A stretch of 22,465 nucleotides of DNA, from positions 1 to 22,465 of the forward strand of contig JAHHQS010000057.1 of assembly GCA_020026285.1 (NCBI GenBank), in the 5' to 3' direction. The notes under the pieces were generated by a model. That model was given only the letters and a program-made list of their open reading frames with translations, did not search any database and was not told the DNA's origin. The DNA comes from Parabacteroides sp. Its GTDB lineage: Bacteria > Bacteroidota > Bacteroidia > Bacteroidales > Tannerellaceae. Position numbers and translations under genes: made by a program. Positions 8,853-17,000 of this stretch are shown in pieces; within the stretch, counting starts at the first letter, position 1; each line of letters begins with the position of its first letter.

Positions 8853-8860
8853 CAAAATTA
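8853..8860 (-). promoter_or_regulatory. Candidate -7 element for porin paralogue 1
   Basis: The minus strand reads TAATTTTG, matching TAnnTTTG, 25 nt before the ATG at 8827. It lies in the 102-nt gap between the two porin genes, so the second copy may be transcribed independently of the first. No strong hairpin is seen in the same gap. Confidence 0.4.
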
Positions 8861-8929
8861 ACATTTTCTTTTAAAATAAAGAAGTTTAAGAATCTGTTTT
8901 GCTTTGTTTTATATGTAGTAATATATTTA

Positions 8930-10156
8930 TTAGAAGTAATACATCATCAATCCTAAAACACGAAAATTCTTTACATTGTGTGTACTATCTACTTTCCCAT
9001 TATCCTTTTTTAAATCTCCGTACCAGGCTGTACAGACTGAACCTTCGAATCCGAATTGCCAGTGAGGAAGATTATAGGAAAATCCCAAACTTGTGGTAAG
9101 CAACTGATCGACATCCAGTCCCATTCCGTAAATTGTTTTATTAGAGACCAGTTGTTTGGAAGTTCCCAGGTTCTTGGTATAACCAACAAACAAAGTTGGT
9201 TTCCATTTATCTCCATAAGTAATATTCATCCATGAAGTTGAATGGCGAAAAGCTGTATATTCCTGTTTCCCGTTCTTAGGATCGATAGAAGTAACGCCGT
9301 ATCCTCCTATCAAAGCGGTATGATCTAAGGATGAGGCTAAAAGACTTTTTACTCCCAAAAAGATTTTTCTTCCTTTATATTTTAAATGGGCTTCGTATGA
9401 AGAGGTTGTCATTCGTTCGTTTACTTTATATATTTTCCCTTCCCATTCGGATTGTTTTCGAGGGCTGATAGAAAGTAAATGTGCACCAGCTCCGAAAAGC
9501 CATCCGTTTTCATTATACCAGTCTGCTCCGAGATATAACTCAGGAACACAACTGTTCTTTATATAATCGCAACTCATACCTTTGGGACCATTGGATGAAT
9601 ATTGTAATTGCCACAAAGCAGAAACTGTAACTGTAAACCTTTTATCTTTATATTGATATCTGAATTGCGGACTACGGTTAAATGGTTGAAAAGGAGCTCC
9701 GGTAGAAAGATTTAAGATGTCAGGAAAAACCATTCCAAATAAAGGATGCCATGTCTGTCCTACAATCAGCTGATGTTTTTCCCAATCGAAGGCTATATAA
9801 GCTTTTCGGATACGCAGAAGAGCAACTTGCTTGGAGAATCCTCCAAAGTCAGTTTCTATATTGGCTGAAGTTTTGGCTTTACCAATATTGGGTCCTATTA
9901 CATTTAATCCAAGTCGTGTAGTAAATGTATAGAAACTTCCATTCGGTCCGGCATTTATATCCTTACCATTGGCATCAAAAGATCTATCTAAAGGGAACAG
10001 ATAGAAGTTTCCATCAACTGGAGCCATGGATGTTCGGGTATTATAGAATAAATCCCCTCTTACAAAACCATAGAATTGATAAGAAAAATTTTTCTTTTGA
10101 GACCATGCAAAATTATTACATATAAATAATATTAGTGTTATAATGATAGTTTTCAT
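8930..10156 (-). CDS. Outer-membrane beta-barrel porin-like protein (paralogue 2)
   Basis: This 408-residue product has a signal peptide ending near FAWSQ and starts its barrel with KKNFSYQFYGFVRGDLFYN. It ends in MMYYF, a terminal aromatic typical of outer-membrane barrels. It matches paralogue 1 along its whole length: VGQTWHPLFGMVFPDILNL, TGAPFQPFNRSPQFRY, RHSTSWMNITYGDKWK, LFVGYTKNLGTSK and YNLPHWQFGFEGS. The best-kept blocks are the strands, while loops such as the region after KNLGT differ, as expected for porins with different permeants. It is the first gene of the minus-strand cluster porin-porin-RmlD, and is divergent from trpB2 across a 134-nt gap holding a good -7 element. The substrate cannot be read from the sequence. 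Confidence 0.8.
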   Translation of the reverse strand: MKTIIITLILFICNNFAWSQKKNFSYQFYGFVRGDLFYNTRTSMAPVDGNFYLFPLDRSFDANGKDINAGPNGSFYTFTTRLGLNVIGPNIGKAKTSANIETDFGGFSKQVALLRIRKAYIAFDWEKHQLIVGQTWHPLFGMVFPDILNLSTGAPFQPFNRSPQFRYQYKDKRFTVTVSALWQLQYSSNGPKGMSCDYIKNSCVPELYLGADWYNENGWLFGAGAHLLSISPRKQSEWEGKIYKVNERMTTSSYEAHLKYKGRKIFLGVKSLLASSLDHTALIGGYGVTSIDPKNGKQEYTAFRHSTSWMNITYGDKWKPTLFVGYTKNLGTSKQLVSNKTIYGMGLDVDQLLTTSLGFSYNLPHWQFGFEGSVCTAWYGDLKKDNGKVDSTHNVKNFRVLGLMMYYF

Positions 10157-10191
10157 GGTAAAATGTATAGCAAAAGGTCATCGAATAATTG

Positions 10192-10199
10192 CAAATATA
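10192..10199 (-). promoter_or_regulatory. Candidate -7 element for the porin cluster
   Basis: The minus strand reads TATATTTG, an exact TAnnTTTG match, 35 nt before the ATG at 10156, in the gap shared with the divergent trpB2 gene. No good -33 TTTG at 19-20 nt is seen, only a T-rich run. Confidence 0.5.
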
Positions 10200-10290
10200 T
10201 ATATTTCTTTTAAAAACATTTGAATAAAAGAATATTATTTGTTTCTTTGTTACTTTATTTTATTGAGTATAACAACAATATAATAGCAAG

Positions 10291-11652
10291 ATGAACACAA
10301 AGAAGTTTTTATTAGAAGAAAAAGATATTCCAACAGCATGGTATAATATAGTGGCTGATATGAAAAATAAGCCATTGCCTATGCTTAACCCTGTTACCAA
10401 AAAGCCAGTCACAGAAGAAGATTTATATCCTTTGTTCTCAAAAGGAGCAGCTAAACAGGAAATGAATACTACTGATGCCTGGATTGAAATACCTGAACAA
10501 GTGAGAGATCTCTATAAAATTTGGCGTCCAACACCATTGGTAAGAGCTTATGGTTTGGAGAAAGCTTTGGATACTCCTGCTCATATTTATTTCAAAAATG
10601 AAAGTGTCAGTCCGATAGGTTCTCATAAATTAAATTCAGCAATAGCTCAAGCTTATTATTGTAAAGAGGAAGGTGTTACAAACATTACAACAGAAACAGG
10701 TGCCGGTCAGTGGGGAGCAGCTCTTTCTTATGCTTCAAAAGCTTTTGGATTGGAACTTGCTGTTTATATGGTTAAAGTTAGTTATCATCAGAAGCCTTAT
10801 CGTCGCTCTATTATGCAGACATTTGGTGCACAGGTGATAGCTTCTCCTAGTATGAGTACACGTGCCGGACGTAAGATTCTGACTGATCATCCTAATTATC
10901 AAGGAAGTTTGGGTACTGCCATCTCTGAAGCTGTTGAATTGGCCAGAAGTACTCCAAATTGTAAATATACTTTGGGTAGTGTGATGAATCATGTAATGTT
11001 ACATCAGACAGTGATTGGTTTGGAAGCTGAAAAGCAGATGGAAATGGCTGGTGAATATCCGGATGTTGTCATTGCTTGTTTTGGTGGTGGATCAAACTTC
11101 TCTGGTATTTCTTTCCCATTTATTCGTCATAAGATACTTGAAGGCAAACAGACTCGTGTTATTGCTGCCGAACCGGCTTCCTGTCCTAAATTAACTCGTG
11201 GTCAGTTCCAGTATGACTTTGGTGATGAAGCAGGTTATACTCCAATGATGCCGATGTTTACTTTAGGTCATAACTTCTCTCCTGCAAATATTCATGCTGG
11301 AGGTTTGCGTTATCATGGAGCCGGATCAATTGTCAGTCAGTTGATGAAAGATAATTTGATGGAAGCTGTAGATATTCAGCAGTTGGAAACATTCAAAGCA
11401 GCAACATTGTTTGCACGCTGTGAAGGAATCATTCCTGCTCCGGAATCATCTCATGCTATTGCTGCAGCCATTCGTGAAGCTAATCAGGCAAAACTGGAAG
11501 GAAAGCAAAAGAACATCTTGTTCAATCTTTCAGGTCATGGTTTGATTGATATGGCTGCTTATGATATGTATCTTGCAGGAGATTTAAGAAATTATGAAGT
11601 GCCTGAAGATGAACTTCAGAAGAATATTGATGAATTGGAAAAGTTGATTTAA
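10291..11652 (+). CDS. trpB: TrpB2-type tryptophan synthase beta chain (PLP-dependent)
   Basis: The product has 453 residues, longer than the usual TrpB1 of about 400, and has the N-terminal extension and insertions of the TrpB2 branch. The PLP lysine is Lys113 in SPIGSHKLNSA. The catalytic glutamate is Glu135 in TETGAGQWG, and GGGSN at 265-269 forms the PLP phosphate loop. The enzyme joins indole and L-serine into L-tryptophan. TrpB2 proteins generally lack the surface that binds TrpA and often stand alone. Here no trpA or other trp gene is near, which fits indole salvage or a backup role rather than the main pathway. No leader peptide or attenuator is obvious in the 134-nt upstream gap. Transcription ends at a clear terminator 28 nt after the stop. 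Confidence 0.92.
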   Translation: MNTKKFLLEEKDIPTAWYNIVADMKNKPLPMLNPVTKKPVTEEDLYPLFSKGAAKQEMNTTDAWIEIPEQVRDLYKIWRPTPLVRAYGLEKALDTPAHIYFKNESVSPIGSHKLNSAIAQAYYCKEEGVTNITTETGAGQWGAALSYASKAFGLELAVYMVKVSYHQKPYRRSIMQTFGAQVIASPSMSTRAGRKILTDHPNYQGSLGTAISEAVELARSTPNCKYTLGSVMNHVMLHQTVIGLEAEKQMEMAGEYPDVVIACFGGGSNFSGISFPFIRHKILEGKQTRVIAAEPASCPKLTRGQFQYDFGDEAGYTPMMPMFTLGHNFSPANIHAGGLRYHGAGSIVSQLMKDNLMEAVDIQQLETFKAATLFARCEGIIPAPESSHAIAAAIREANQAKLEGKQKNILFNLSGHGLIDMAAYDMYLAGDLRNYEVPEDELQKNIDELEKLI

Positions 11653-11680
11653 TATTTAAGTTTAATCATAATTGCAATAA

Positions 11681-11717
11681 AAACGTGGTTCCGTGGGGAT
11701 GGAATCACGTTTTTTTT
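11681..11717 (+). terminator. Rho-independent terminator of trpB2
   Basis: The arms AAACGTGGTTCC and GGAATCACGTTT give a 12-bp stem with one G-U pair and an 8-nt loop, followed directly by a T run through 11717. It lies 28 nt after the stop codon. Confidence 0.9.
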
Positions 11718-11816
11718 GTTGTGACCTGTAGAATAATAATATAATCCTGATTAGGAATAAAGGTGTTTTTTTCAATAAGATAACGTACAAAGGTTTGTAG
11801 TATTTCAATATATAAG

Positions 11817-11852
11817 AAAACCCGAAAAAGTCATCAAAAACTTTTTCGGGTT
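11817..11852 (-). terminator. Rho-independent terminator of the S46 peptidase gene
   Basis: The arms AACCCGAAAAAGT (11819-11831) and ACTTTTTCGGGTT (11840-11852) form a perfect 13-bp stem with an 8-nt loop, followed on the minus strand by TTC and TTATATA. It lies 32 nt after the stop at 11885 and faces the trpB2 terminator. The rest of 11653-11884 holds nothing else I can identify. Confidence 0.88.
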
Positions 11853-11884
11853 CTCCTGTTTGATTAAAAATCTATACTGATAAT

Positions 11885-14026
11885 TTATTTCACTAATTTT
11901 AATTCGTTAATTAGACGAGGACATTTACCCCATTTGTCAATCATGAATAAGACATAACGAATATCAACTCCGATACAACGTTGTAATTCCGGTTCGAATG
12001 CAATGTCACCACTCATAGCTTCCCAGTTACCATCGAAAGCAAGACCAATCAGACGAGCATTTTTATCGAAGATAGGACTTCCTGAGTTACCTCCAGTTAT
12101 ATCATTGTTTGTTAAGAAACACAATTGCAGGTTACCATCTTTATTTGCATACTGACCAAAGTCGCGACTGCGAACTAAATCTAATATTTCTTTCTGTACC
12201 CAGAATTCTTCATTCGTAGGATCTTGTTTTTCAAGAATACCCTTATCTGTTGTATAGAAATTATACCAGGCAGCATCGTATGGACGATAACCTCCGATAG
12301 AACCATAACTAGCACGCATAGTGAAGTTTGCATCAGAATAGAAAGTTTTGTCTGGATACATTTCCATCAAGCCCGCCAGATACAAACGTTCGCCTTCGGC
12401 TACTTTATCAAGAGAATTGTTTAACTTTTGTTTCAATTCTATTAAAGAAATAAAAGATGAAAGGCTCAGATTGAAAGCCGGATCTTTCTTTAAACGAGCA
12501 TTTTTCTTTGGATCAGCTATCAATTTTTCAATATTATCGATTGATAATAACTGAGTTTTCTTGAAAAGATCGGCAGCATATTTCTTATAATTACCTTTAT
12601 ATTTCTTGTCAATCTTAGCAAATTCATCAGGCAAGCAACTGGCAGGAATATGTTCTTTAGCTACTTTCATCATGGCTGCTAGAACTTCCTGGTCGAGAGA
12701 AGGTTCATAATCTTTAAAGAAACCTTTTATATCATTTTCCATGAAATTTTTTCTTTCTTCAGGAGTTGAACCTTTTGAATCGAAGCTGTTTACCATACGA
12801 GCCAATCGAACAATTTCTGTTCCTCTTTCAAGCGTTTCTATTTGATAAGTAAAGGCGCGATAGTATTCGTTAGTTGAAGTGTAACCGTCTTTCAAAAGAG
12901 TTAATACATTACCATATTTAGCTTTACGTTCGTCATTTTGAGCAACCCAGGCAGCAAATTCTTTTTCCTGAGCTTCTTTTCTTCCGATAACATTCAGTTT
13001 GGCCAAACCTTTGTTCATTCCAATTGAATTTTTCCAATAGTTTGAACTTCCTGCATATTTGGAAGCATATTTAATACGAACTTCATCGCTGGCAGACATT
13101 GCCTTAGCCCAAATTTCCTGTTTGATACCTCTTGCTTCAATACGAGGTTTATTTTCGTCTTCAATACGTTGTTTAACACCCCATGAACAAAGGTAACGAT
13201 TAGTACTACCAGGGAAACCAATAGTCATGGCGTAATCTTTATCCTGATAGCCTTGTAAAGAAACTTCTGCCACGAATTTTGGTGAATAAGGCTTGTTTTC
13301 TTTGCTATAATCAGCAGGTTCGTTATTAGCATTTGCATAAACACGGAATACAGAAAAGTCACCTGTATGACGTGGCCACATCCAGTTATCTGTATCGCCA
13401 CCGAATTTACCAACAGAGCTAGGTGGAGCAAAAACCATACGGACATCACGGAATACATTGTAAACGATTAGGTAGTACTTGTTATTTGAATAAAAAGGAA
13501 TAACGCTTGCTTCTTTAAATTCATCGACACCAATAGAGTCACATAATACTTTTCCTATAGAATCGGCAGCCATCAAACGATTGTATTCACTTTCAATATT
13601 TTTAACTGCACTATTAATACGATCACTCACATCGATAGTTTCACGTAGATATCTTACTTCAAGCCCCGGTACGGGTAATTCTTCCTCTTTACTTTGAGAT
13701 ATGAAACCATCTTTCAGATAATCATGTTCAACACTGCTTAATTGTTGGATAGCACCAAATCCGCAATGGTGATTGGTAAAAACCAAACCTTCTTCTGAAA
13801 CGGTAATACCGGTACATCCTCCACCAAAAATAACAACAGCATTAGCTACACAAGGATCAGTTTCACTATATAACTGATTGTAAGTTAGTGTAAAACCAAG
13901 CTCTTTCATTCGAGCTAGATTTTGTTTGTTTAATTCTTTAAGCACCCACATCCCTTCATCGGCGAATGCTTGGCCTAGAGCTGCAAACAGTAATAATACT
14001 GTCAAGATCTGCTTCTTAAAATTCAT
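11885..14026 (-). CDS. S46-family dipeptidyl-peptidase, DPP7-like
   Basis: The 713-residue protein has a signal peptide ending near QAFA, then DEGMWVL, the usual mature start of S46 enzymes. The serine-protease triad is visible: His86 in TNHHCGFG, Asp223 in RHTGDFSVFRVY, and Ser648 in GGNSGSPIFD. S46 peptidases release dipeptides from the N-terminus of oligopeptides in the periplasm of asaccharolytic or peptide-using Bacteroidetes. From memory, DPP11 (Asp/Glu specific) has an Arg 18 residues after the catalytic Ser, whereas DPP7 (hydrophobic P1) has Gly. Here the residue is Gly666 in AFDGNWE, so I favour DPP7-type specificity. There is no T9SS sorting domain, so it should stay in the periplasm. 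The gene lies 4 nt downstream of the DUF389 gene, so the two are probably co-transcribed and coupled. Confidence 0.9.
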   Translation of the reverse strand: MNFKKQILTVLLLFAALGQAFADEGMWVLKELNKQNLARMKELGFTLTYNQLYSETDPCVANAVVIFGGGCTGITVSEEGLVFTNHHCGFGAIQQLSSVEHDYLKDGFISQSKEEELPVPGLEVRYLRETIDVSDRINSAVKNIESEYNRLMAADSIGKVLCDSIGVDEFKEASVIPFYSNNKYYLIVYNVFRDVRMVFAPPSSVGKFGGDTDNWMWPRHTGDFSVFRVYANANNEPADYSKENKPYSPKFVAEVSLQGYQDKDYAMTIGFPGSTNRYLCSWGVKQRIEDENKPRIEARGIKQEIWAKAMSASDEVRIKYASKYAGSSNYWKNSIGMNKGLAKLNVIGRKEAQEKEFAAWVAQNDERKAKYGNVLTLLKDGYTSTNEYYRAFTYQIETLERGTEIVRLARMVNSFDSKGSTPEERKNFMENDIKGFFKDYEPSLDQEVLAAMMKVAKEHIPASCLPDEFAKIDKKYKGNYKKYAADLFKKTQLLSIDNIEKLIADPKKNARLKKDPAFNLSLSSFISLIELKQKLNNSLDKVAEGERLYLAGLMEMYPDKTFYSDANFTMRASYGSIGGYRPYDAAWYNFYTTDKGILEKQDPTNEEFWVQKEILDLVRSRDFGQYANKDGNLQLCFLTNNDITGGNSGSPIFDKNARLIGLAFDGNWEAMSGDIAFEPELQRCIGVDIRYVLFMIDKWGKCPRLINELKLVK

Positions 14027-14030
14027 TCTT

Positions 14031-15386
14031 TTAATCGTTTTCTATTAATAATTTAATTGTTTTTGTCTGTATACGTGCTTTTAACCAGTCCGTCAGTTTT
14101 TGTTTGTTTTCTTTATTTACTTTTTTTGAACTCTTTACATAAAAAAGAACAACTGCTTTCTGTTCTATAGAATCTATTGGAATCAAATAAGTTTGTGAGC
14201 AGGATATTTCCTTAACAAACGGGAATAAAACTTTAACTTCCGGTCTCAAAAACTCTGCTATTTTCTGATCTTCTTTAAATGTTTTAAGTTGCTGTTTTAA
14301 AGAGTCTATTTCTAAAGACTGAGCACGAAGTATTTCTTCTTTATTCTTATATAAGTCCTGTATCAATACACTTTTGATTTCATTAATATCCGTTTCTTGT
14401 TCTGAAAATCCTTGTTGAACAATAAGGTTTACGTTTTTCAATCTATAACGTTCCAAACGAATACGAGCATTTTCAATAGATTCTTCAGGAACATTCTTTC
14501 CTATCAGCATAACTTTTATTTCCTGTTTCTCGGATGTATTGGTGATTGCTTTACTTAATACCTGAGTGTTAGGAAAAGCAAGTTCATTATTGATAAATTC
14601 TAATGCTCTTTGATTGAAGTACGTAGTTCTTACTAGTTTATAGCTTAAGAAAAGACTGGGGACAATTGTCAGAATGACAAGTATTCCGACATAACGGGTA
14701 ACTTTCTTTTGTCTGTCTTTGTTTACTTGTTCCTTTTTAGGATATTTCAATAAACGTACAACCATAAATGTGGCCAAACTGATGAAGACGCTATTGATAA
14801 TGTAGAGATAAAAAGCTCCAAAGAAATAATAAAAGTTTCCTGTTGCCAAACCAAAACCAGCTGTACAAAGTGGAGGCATTAAGGCTGTAGCAATAGCTAC
14901 ACCTGGAATTACATTTCCCTTACTTTTGGTTGAACAGGCAACAATACCTGCCAAACCTCCGAAGAAGGCAATCAGAACATCATATAATGTTGGTTGAGTC
15001 CTTGCTAATAATTCACTTTGTGCTTCACTTATAGGTGATATAAAAAAGTAACAAGTTGAAGTAATGATACTGAATAATGTTGCTAAAGCAAAAGTTCGAG
15101 CAGACTGTTTGATTAATTCGAAATCATATATTCCCAAACCTAATCCAAACCCCATGATTGGTCCCATTAAAGGAGATATTAACATGGCTCCAATAATGAC
15201 AGCTGTAGAGTTAGTATTTAATCCTAGAGAAGCTATAAAGATGGCAAAAATCAGTACCCAAAGATTAAAGTCAACATCCTTTTTGATGGCAAGAATAGTT
15301 TCTTGTTCATTTTCTTTTTCTTGTCGGATATCAAATACTCGAGAAAAGAAATTTTTAATGTTTTGAATTAATTTCTGAAAGTCCAT
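14031..15386 (-). CDS. DUF389-family inner-membrane protein
   Basis: The product has 451 residues. After a short cytosolic start, about seven membrane helices span residues 38-250 and contain the DUF389 hallmarks: NSTAVIIGAMLISPLMGPIMG, DVLIAFFGGLAGIVAC, and NVIPGVAIATALMPPLCTAG. The last 200 residues are soluble, with a likely short coiled coil around EILRAQSLEIDSLKQQLKTF. Function is not established for this family; the repeated Gly/Pro-rich helices look like a transporter or channel core. The gene is 64 nt downstream of the flippase and has a -7 match in that gap. It is 4 nt upstream of the S46 peptidase, which raises the untested idea that it handles a product or condition tied to periplasmic peptide breakdown. 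Confidence 0.88.
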   Translation of the reverse strand: MDFQKLIQNIKNFFSRVFDIRQEKENEQETILAIKKDVDFNLWVLIFAIFIASLGLNTNSTAVIIGAMLISPLMGPIMGFGLGLGIYDFELIKQSARTFALATLFSIITSTCYFFISPISEAQSELLARTQPTLYDVLIAFFGGLAGIVACSTKSKGNVIPGVAIATALMPPLCTAGFGLATGNFYYFFGAFYLYIINSVFISLATFMVVRLLKYPKKEQVNKDRQKKVTRYVGILVILTIVPSLFLSYKLVRTTYFNQRALEFINNELAFPNTQVLSKAITNTSEKQEIKVMLIGKNVPEESIENARIRLERYRLKNVNLIVQQGFSEQETDINEIKSVLIQDLYKNKEEILRAQSLEIDSLKQQLKTFKEDQKIAEFLRPEVKVLFPFVKEISCSQTYLIPIDSIEQKAVVLFYVKSSKKVNKENKQKLTDWLKARIQTKTIKLLIEND

Positions 15387-15410
15387 AGCTTACACAGTCT
15401 GTTAAGTTCG

Positions 15411-15418
15411 CAAAGTTA
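15411..15418 (-). promoter_or_regulatory. Candidate -7 element for the DUF389-S46 unit
   Basis: The minus strand reads TAACTTTG, an exact TAnnTTTG match, 24 nt before the ATG at 15386. A perfect 9-bp A/T-only inverted repeat (15419-15439, loop CCT) lies directly upstream; it may be chance in such AT-rich DNA or a weak end for the flippase transcript. Confidence 0.45.
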
Positions 15419-15450
15419 TAAATAAATCCTATTTATTTATTAAAACCTTA

Positions 15451-16950
15451 TTACTTACGAAAAAAACGTCCAATATAAGGTAACTCAGCAAGAGGTAAAT
15501 CCTTTTTTATGATGAAACAAATGAATCCTAACAAAAGAATAGTTCTGAAAGTGATTTTTAGAACAGTAGATTCAATAGGAGTATACATTCCGATAACATA
15601 CAATATTGCTGTTATTCCAAAGTAAAGCCCTGCAGACTTCAGATCATATTGGATAGGATATTTCTTCTGACCAATAAAATAGGATAATGACATCATTAGC
15701 AGGTTACAGAAGAATGAAGCCCAGGCACAAGCGATATATCCATAGTGAGGAGCAAAAAGAATGATGATGGCAACAGTTGAAAGACATCCTATGATAGAGA
15801 AATAAGCCCCCCATTGTGTCTGGTCAATCAATTTGTACCAGAAAGACAGATTAAAATAAATACCAAAAAAGAATTCTCCCATCATTACGATTGGTACAAC
15901 CTGAAGGCCTTCATAATAACGACTTCCTACAAAATATTTTATAATATCGATGTAATACATAACTCCCAGAAAGATGAATAGTGAGAAGATGATGAAATAC
16001 TTCATGGCTTCAGCATAGGCTTTTGTGTTTCCTTCGCTTTTATTTTTAGCAAAAATAAAAGGTTCGTAAGCGTATCTGAAAGCCTGTATGAACATTACCA
16101 TGACTACAGCTACCTTAAAGCAAGCTCCGTAGATTCCTAATTGTTGATATGCTTCTTCTTTATTATCGAATAAAAGAGGGAAAAGAATCTTGTCTGCTGT
16201 CTGATTGAAAATTCCAGCTATACCTAAAATAAGAATAGGAAAAGAATAATGTAACATATCCTTTAATAAGGAAAGATTTGGACGAGATTTGAATCCCGGC
16301 ATCATACTTGGTAATAAGCATAGGAAAGTAACACAGGTGGTTACTACATTTGACAAGAATACATAACCAACTCCATAATCCGGTCGATAGAACCAGCTGA
16401 TTGTTTCGGGAGCTTTGGTATAGATAACAGGACAAATTATGAGGAAGAATATATTCAGGAATATATTCAAAAATATATTAAGGAGTTTGATTCCGGCAAA
16501 ACGATAAGCTTGTCCGGCATATCGTAAATAAGCAAAAGGAATACAGCAAAAAGCATCAACCGCTGTAATAAACAACATCATTCCCATGAATTCCAAAGGA
16601 GCTGTATAGCTTAATGCATCGGCAATTGGATGAAGGAATGAAAATACCAGTATAAGAAAAAGAATTGCCAATCCTCCTACCCAACTCATAGTAGTAGCAT
16701 AGACACGCATCGGATCTTCTTCTTCCTTCTTATTAATAAATCGGAAGAAACCGGTTTCCATTCCGAAAGTCAACAAAACTAATAACAAAGCAACCCATCC
16801 ATAAAGATTGGTGACAATACCAAAATCTCCGGTGTTCGTGAAAACACGAGTATACATCGGAACTAACATCCAGTTTAAAAAACGACCAATGATGCTACTT
16901 AATCCATAAACAGCTGTTTCTTTAGCCAGCCGTTTCATTCCTCCTGCCAT
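15451..16950 (-). CDS. Wzx/MATE-like polysaccharide flippase (lipopolysaccharide biosynthesis family)
   Basis: This 499-residue inner-membrane protein has about 12-14 predicted helices across its length and the family's N-terminal signature, LAKETAVYGLSSIIGRFLNWMLVPMYTRVF (split here: LAKETAVYGLSSIIG then RFLNWMLVPMYTRVF). That start anchors helix 1 and supports the ATG at 16950. Members of this family move lipid-linked oligosaccharides from the inner to the outer face of the cytoplasmic membrane. The gene follows ruvB after 34 nt, and from memory this pairing is common in Bacteroidales, so it is a conserved chromosomal gene rather than part of a capsule locus. No glycosyltransferases lie beside it, so the cargo is unknown. 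The hairpin at 16971-17000 sits between the ruvB stop and this start and could modulate its expression. Confidence 0.88.
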   Translation of the reverse strand: MAGGMKRLAKETAVYGLSSIIGRFLNWMLVPMYTRVFTNTGDFGIVTNLYGWVALLLVLLTFGMETGFFRFINKKEEEDPMRVYATTMSWVGGLAILFLILVFSFLHPIADALSYTAPLEFMGMMLFITAVDAFCCIPFAYLRYAGQAYRFAGIKLLNIFLNIFLNIFFLIICPVIYTKAPETISWFYRPDYGVGYVFLSNVVTTCVTFLCLLPSMMPGFKSRPNLSLLKDMLHYSFPILILGIAGIFNQTADKILFPLLFDNKEEAYQQLGIYGACFKVAVVMVMFIQAFRYAYEPFIFAKNKSEGNTKAYAEAMKYFIIFSLFIFLGVMYYIDIIKYFVGSRYYEGLQVVPIVMMGEFFFGIYFNLSFWYKLIDQTQWGAYFSIIGCLSTVAIIILFAPHYGYIACAWASFFCNLLMMSLSYFIGQKKYPIQYDLKSAGLYFGITAILYVIGMYTPIESTVLKITFRTILLLGFICFIIKKDLPLAELPYIGRFFRK

Positions 16951-16970
16951 AAAAATTGTTTTTTGTTTAC

Positions 16971-17000
16971 AGGTATGTTGTATTTTAAAACAACATACCT
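16971..17000 (-). terminator. Perfect hairpin spanning the ruvB stop codon, upstream of the flippase
   Basis: The arms AGGTATGTTGT and ACAACATACCT form a perfect 11-bp stem with an 8-nt loop. The ruvB stop codon (16985-16987) lies in the loop. On the minus strand it is followed by an A-rich stretch and then TTTTT just before the flippase ATG. It may partly terminate or protect the ruvB message. The poor T tract makes full termination doubtful. Confidence 0.55.

Noticed and set aside
15064..15366. 100-codon plus-strand frame opposite the DUF389 gene
   Set aside because: It mirrors conserved DUF389 codons in antisense and has no independent support.
15419..15439. Perfect 9-bp A/T inverted repeat as a terminator of the flippase gene
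   Set aside because: The stem is made only of A and T with a 3-nt loop; such repeats are common by chance in DNA this AT-rich and would be unstable.
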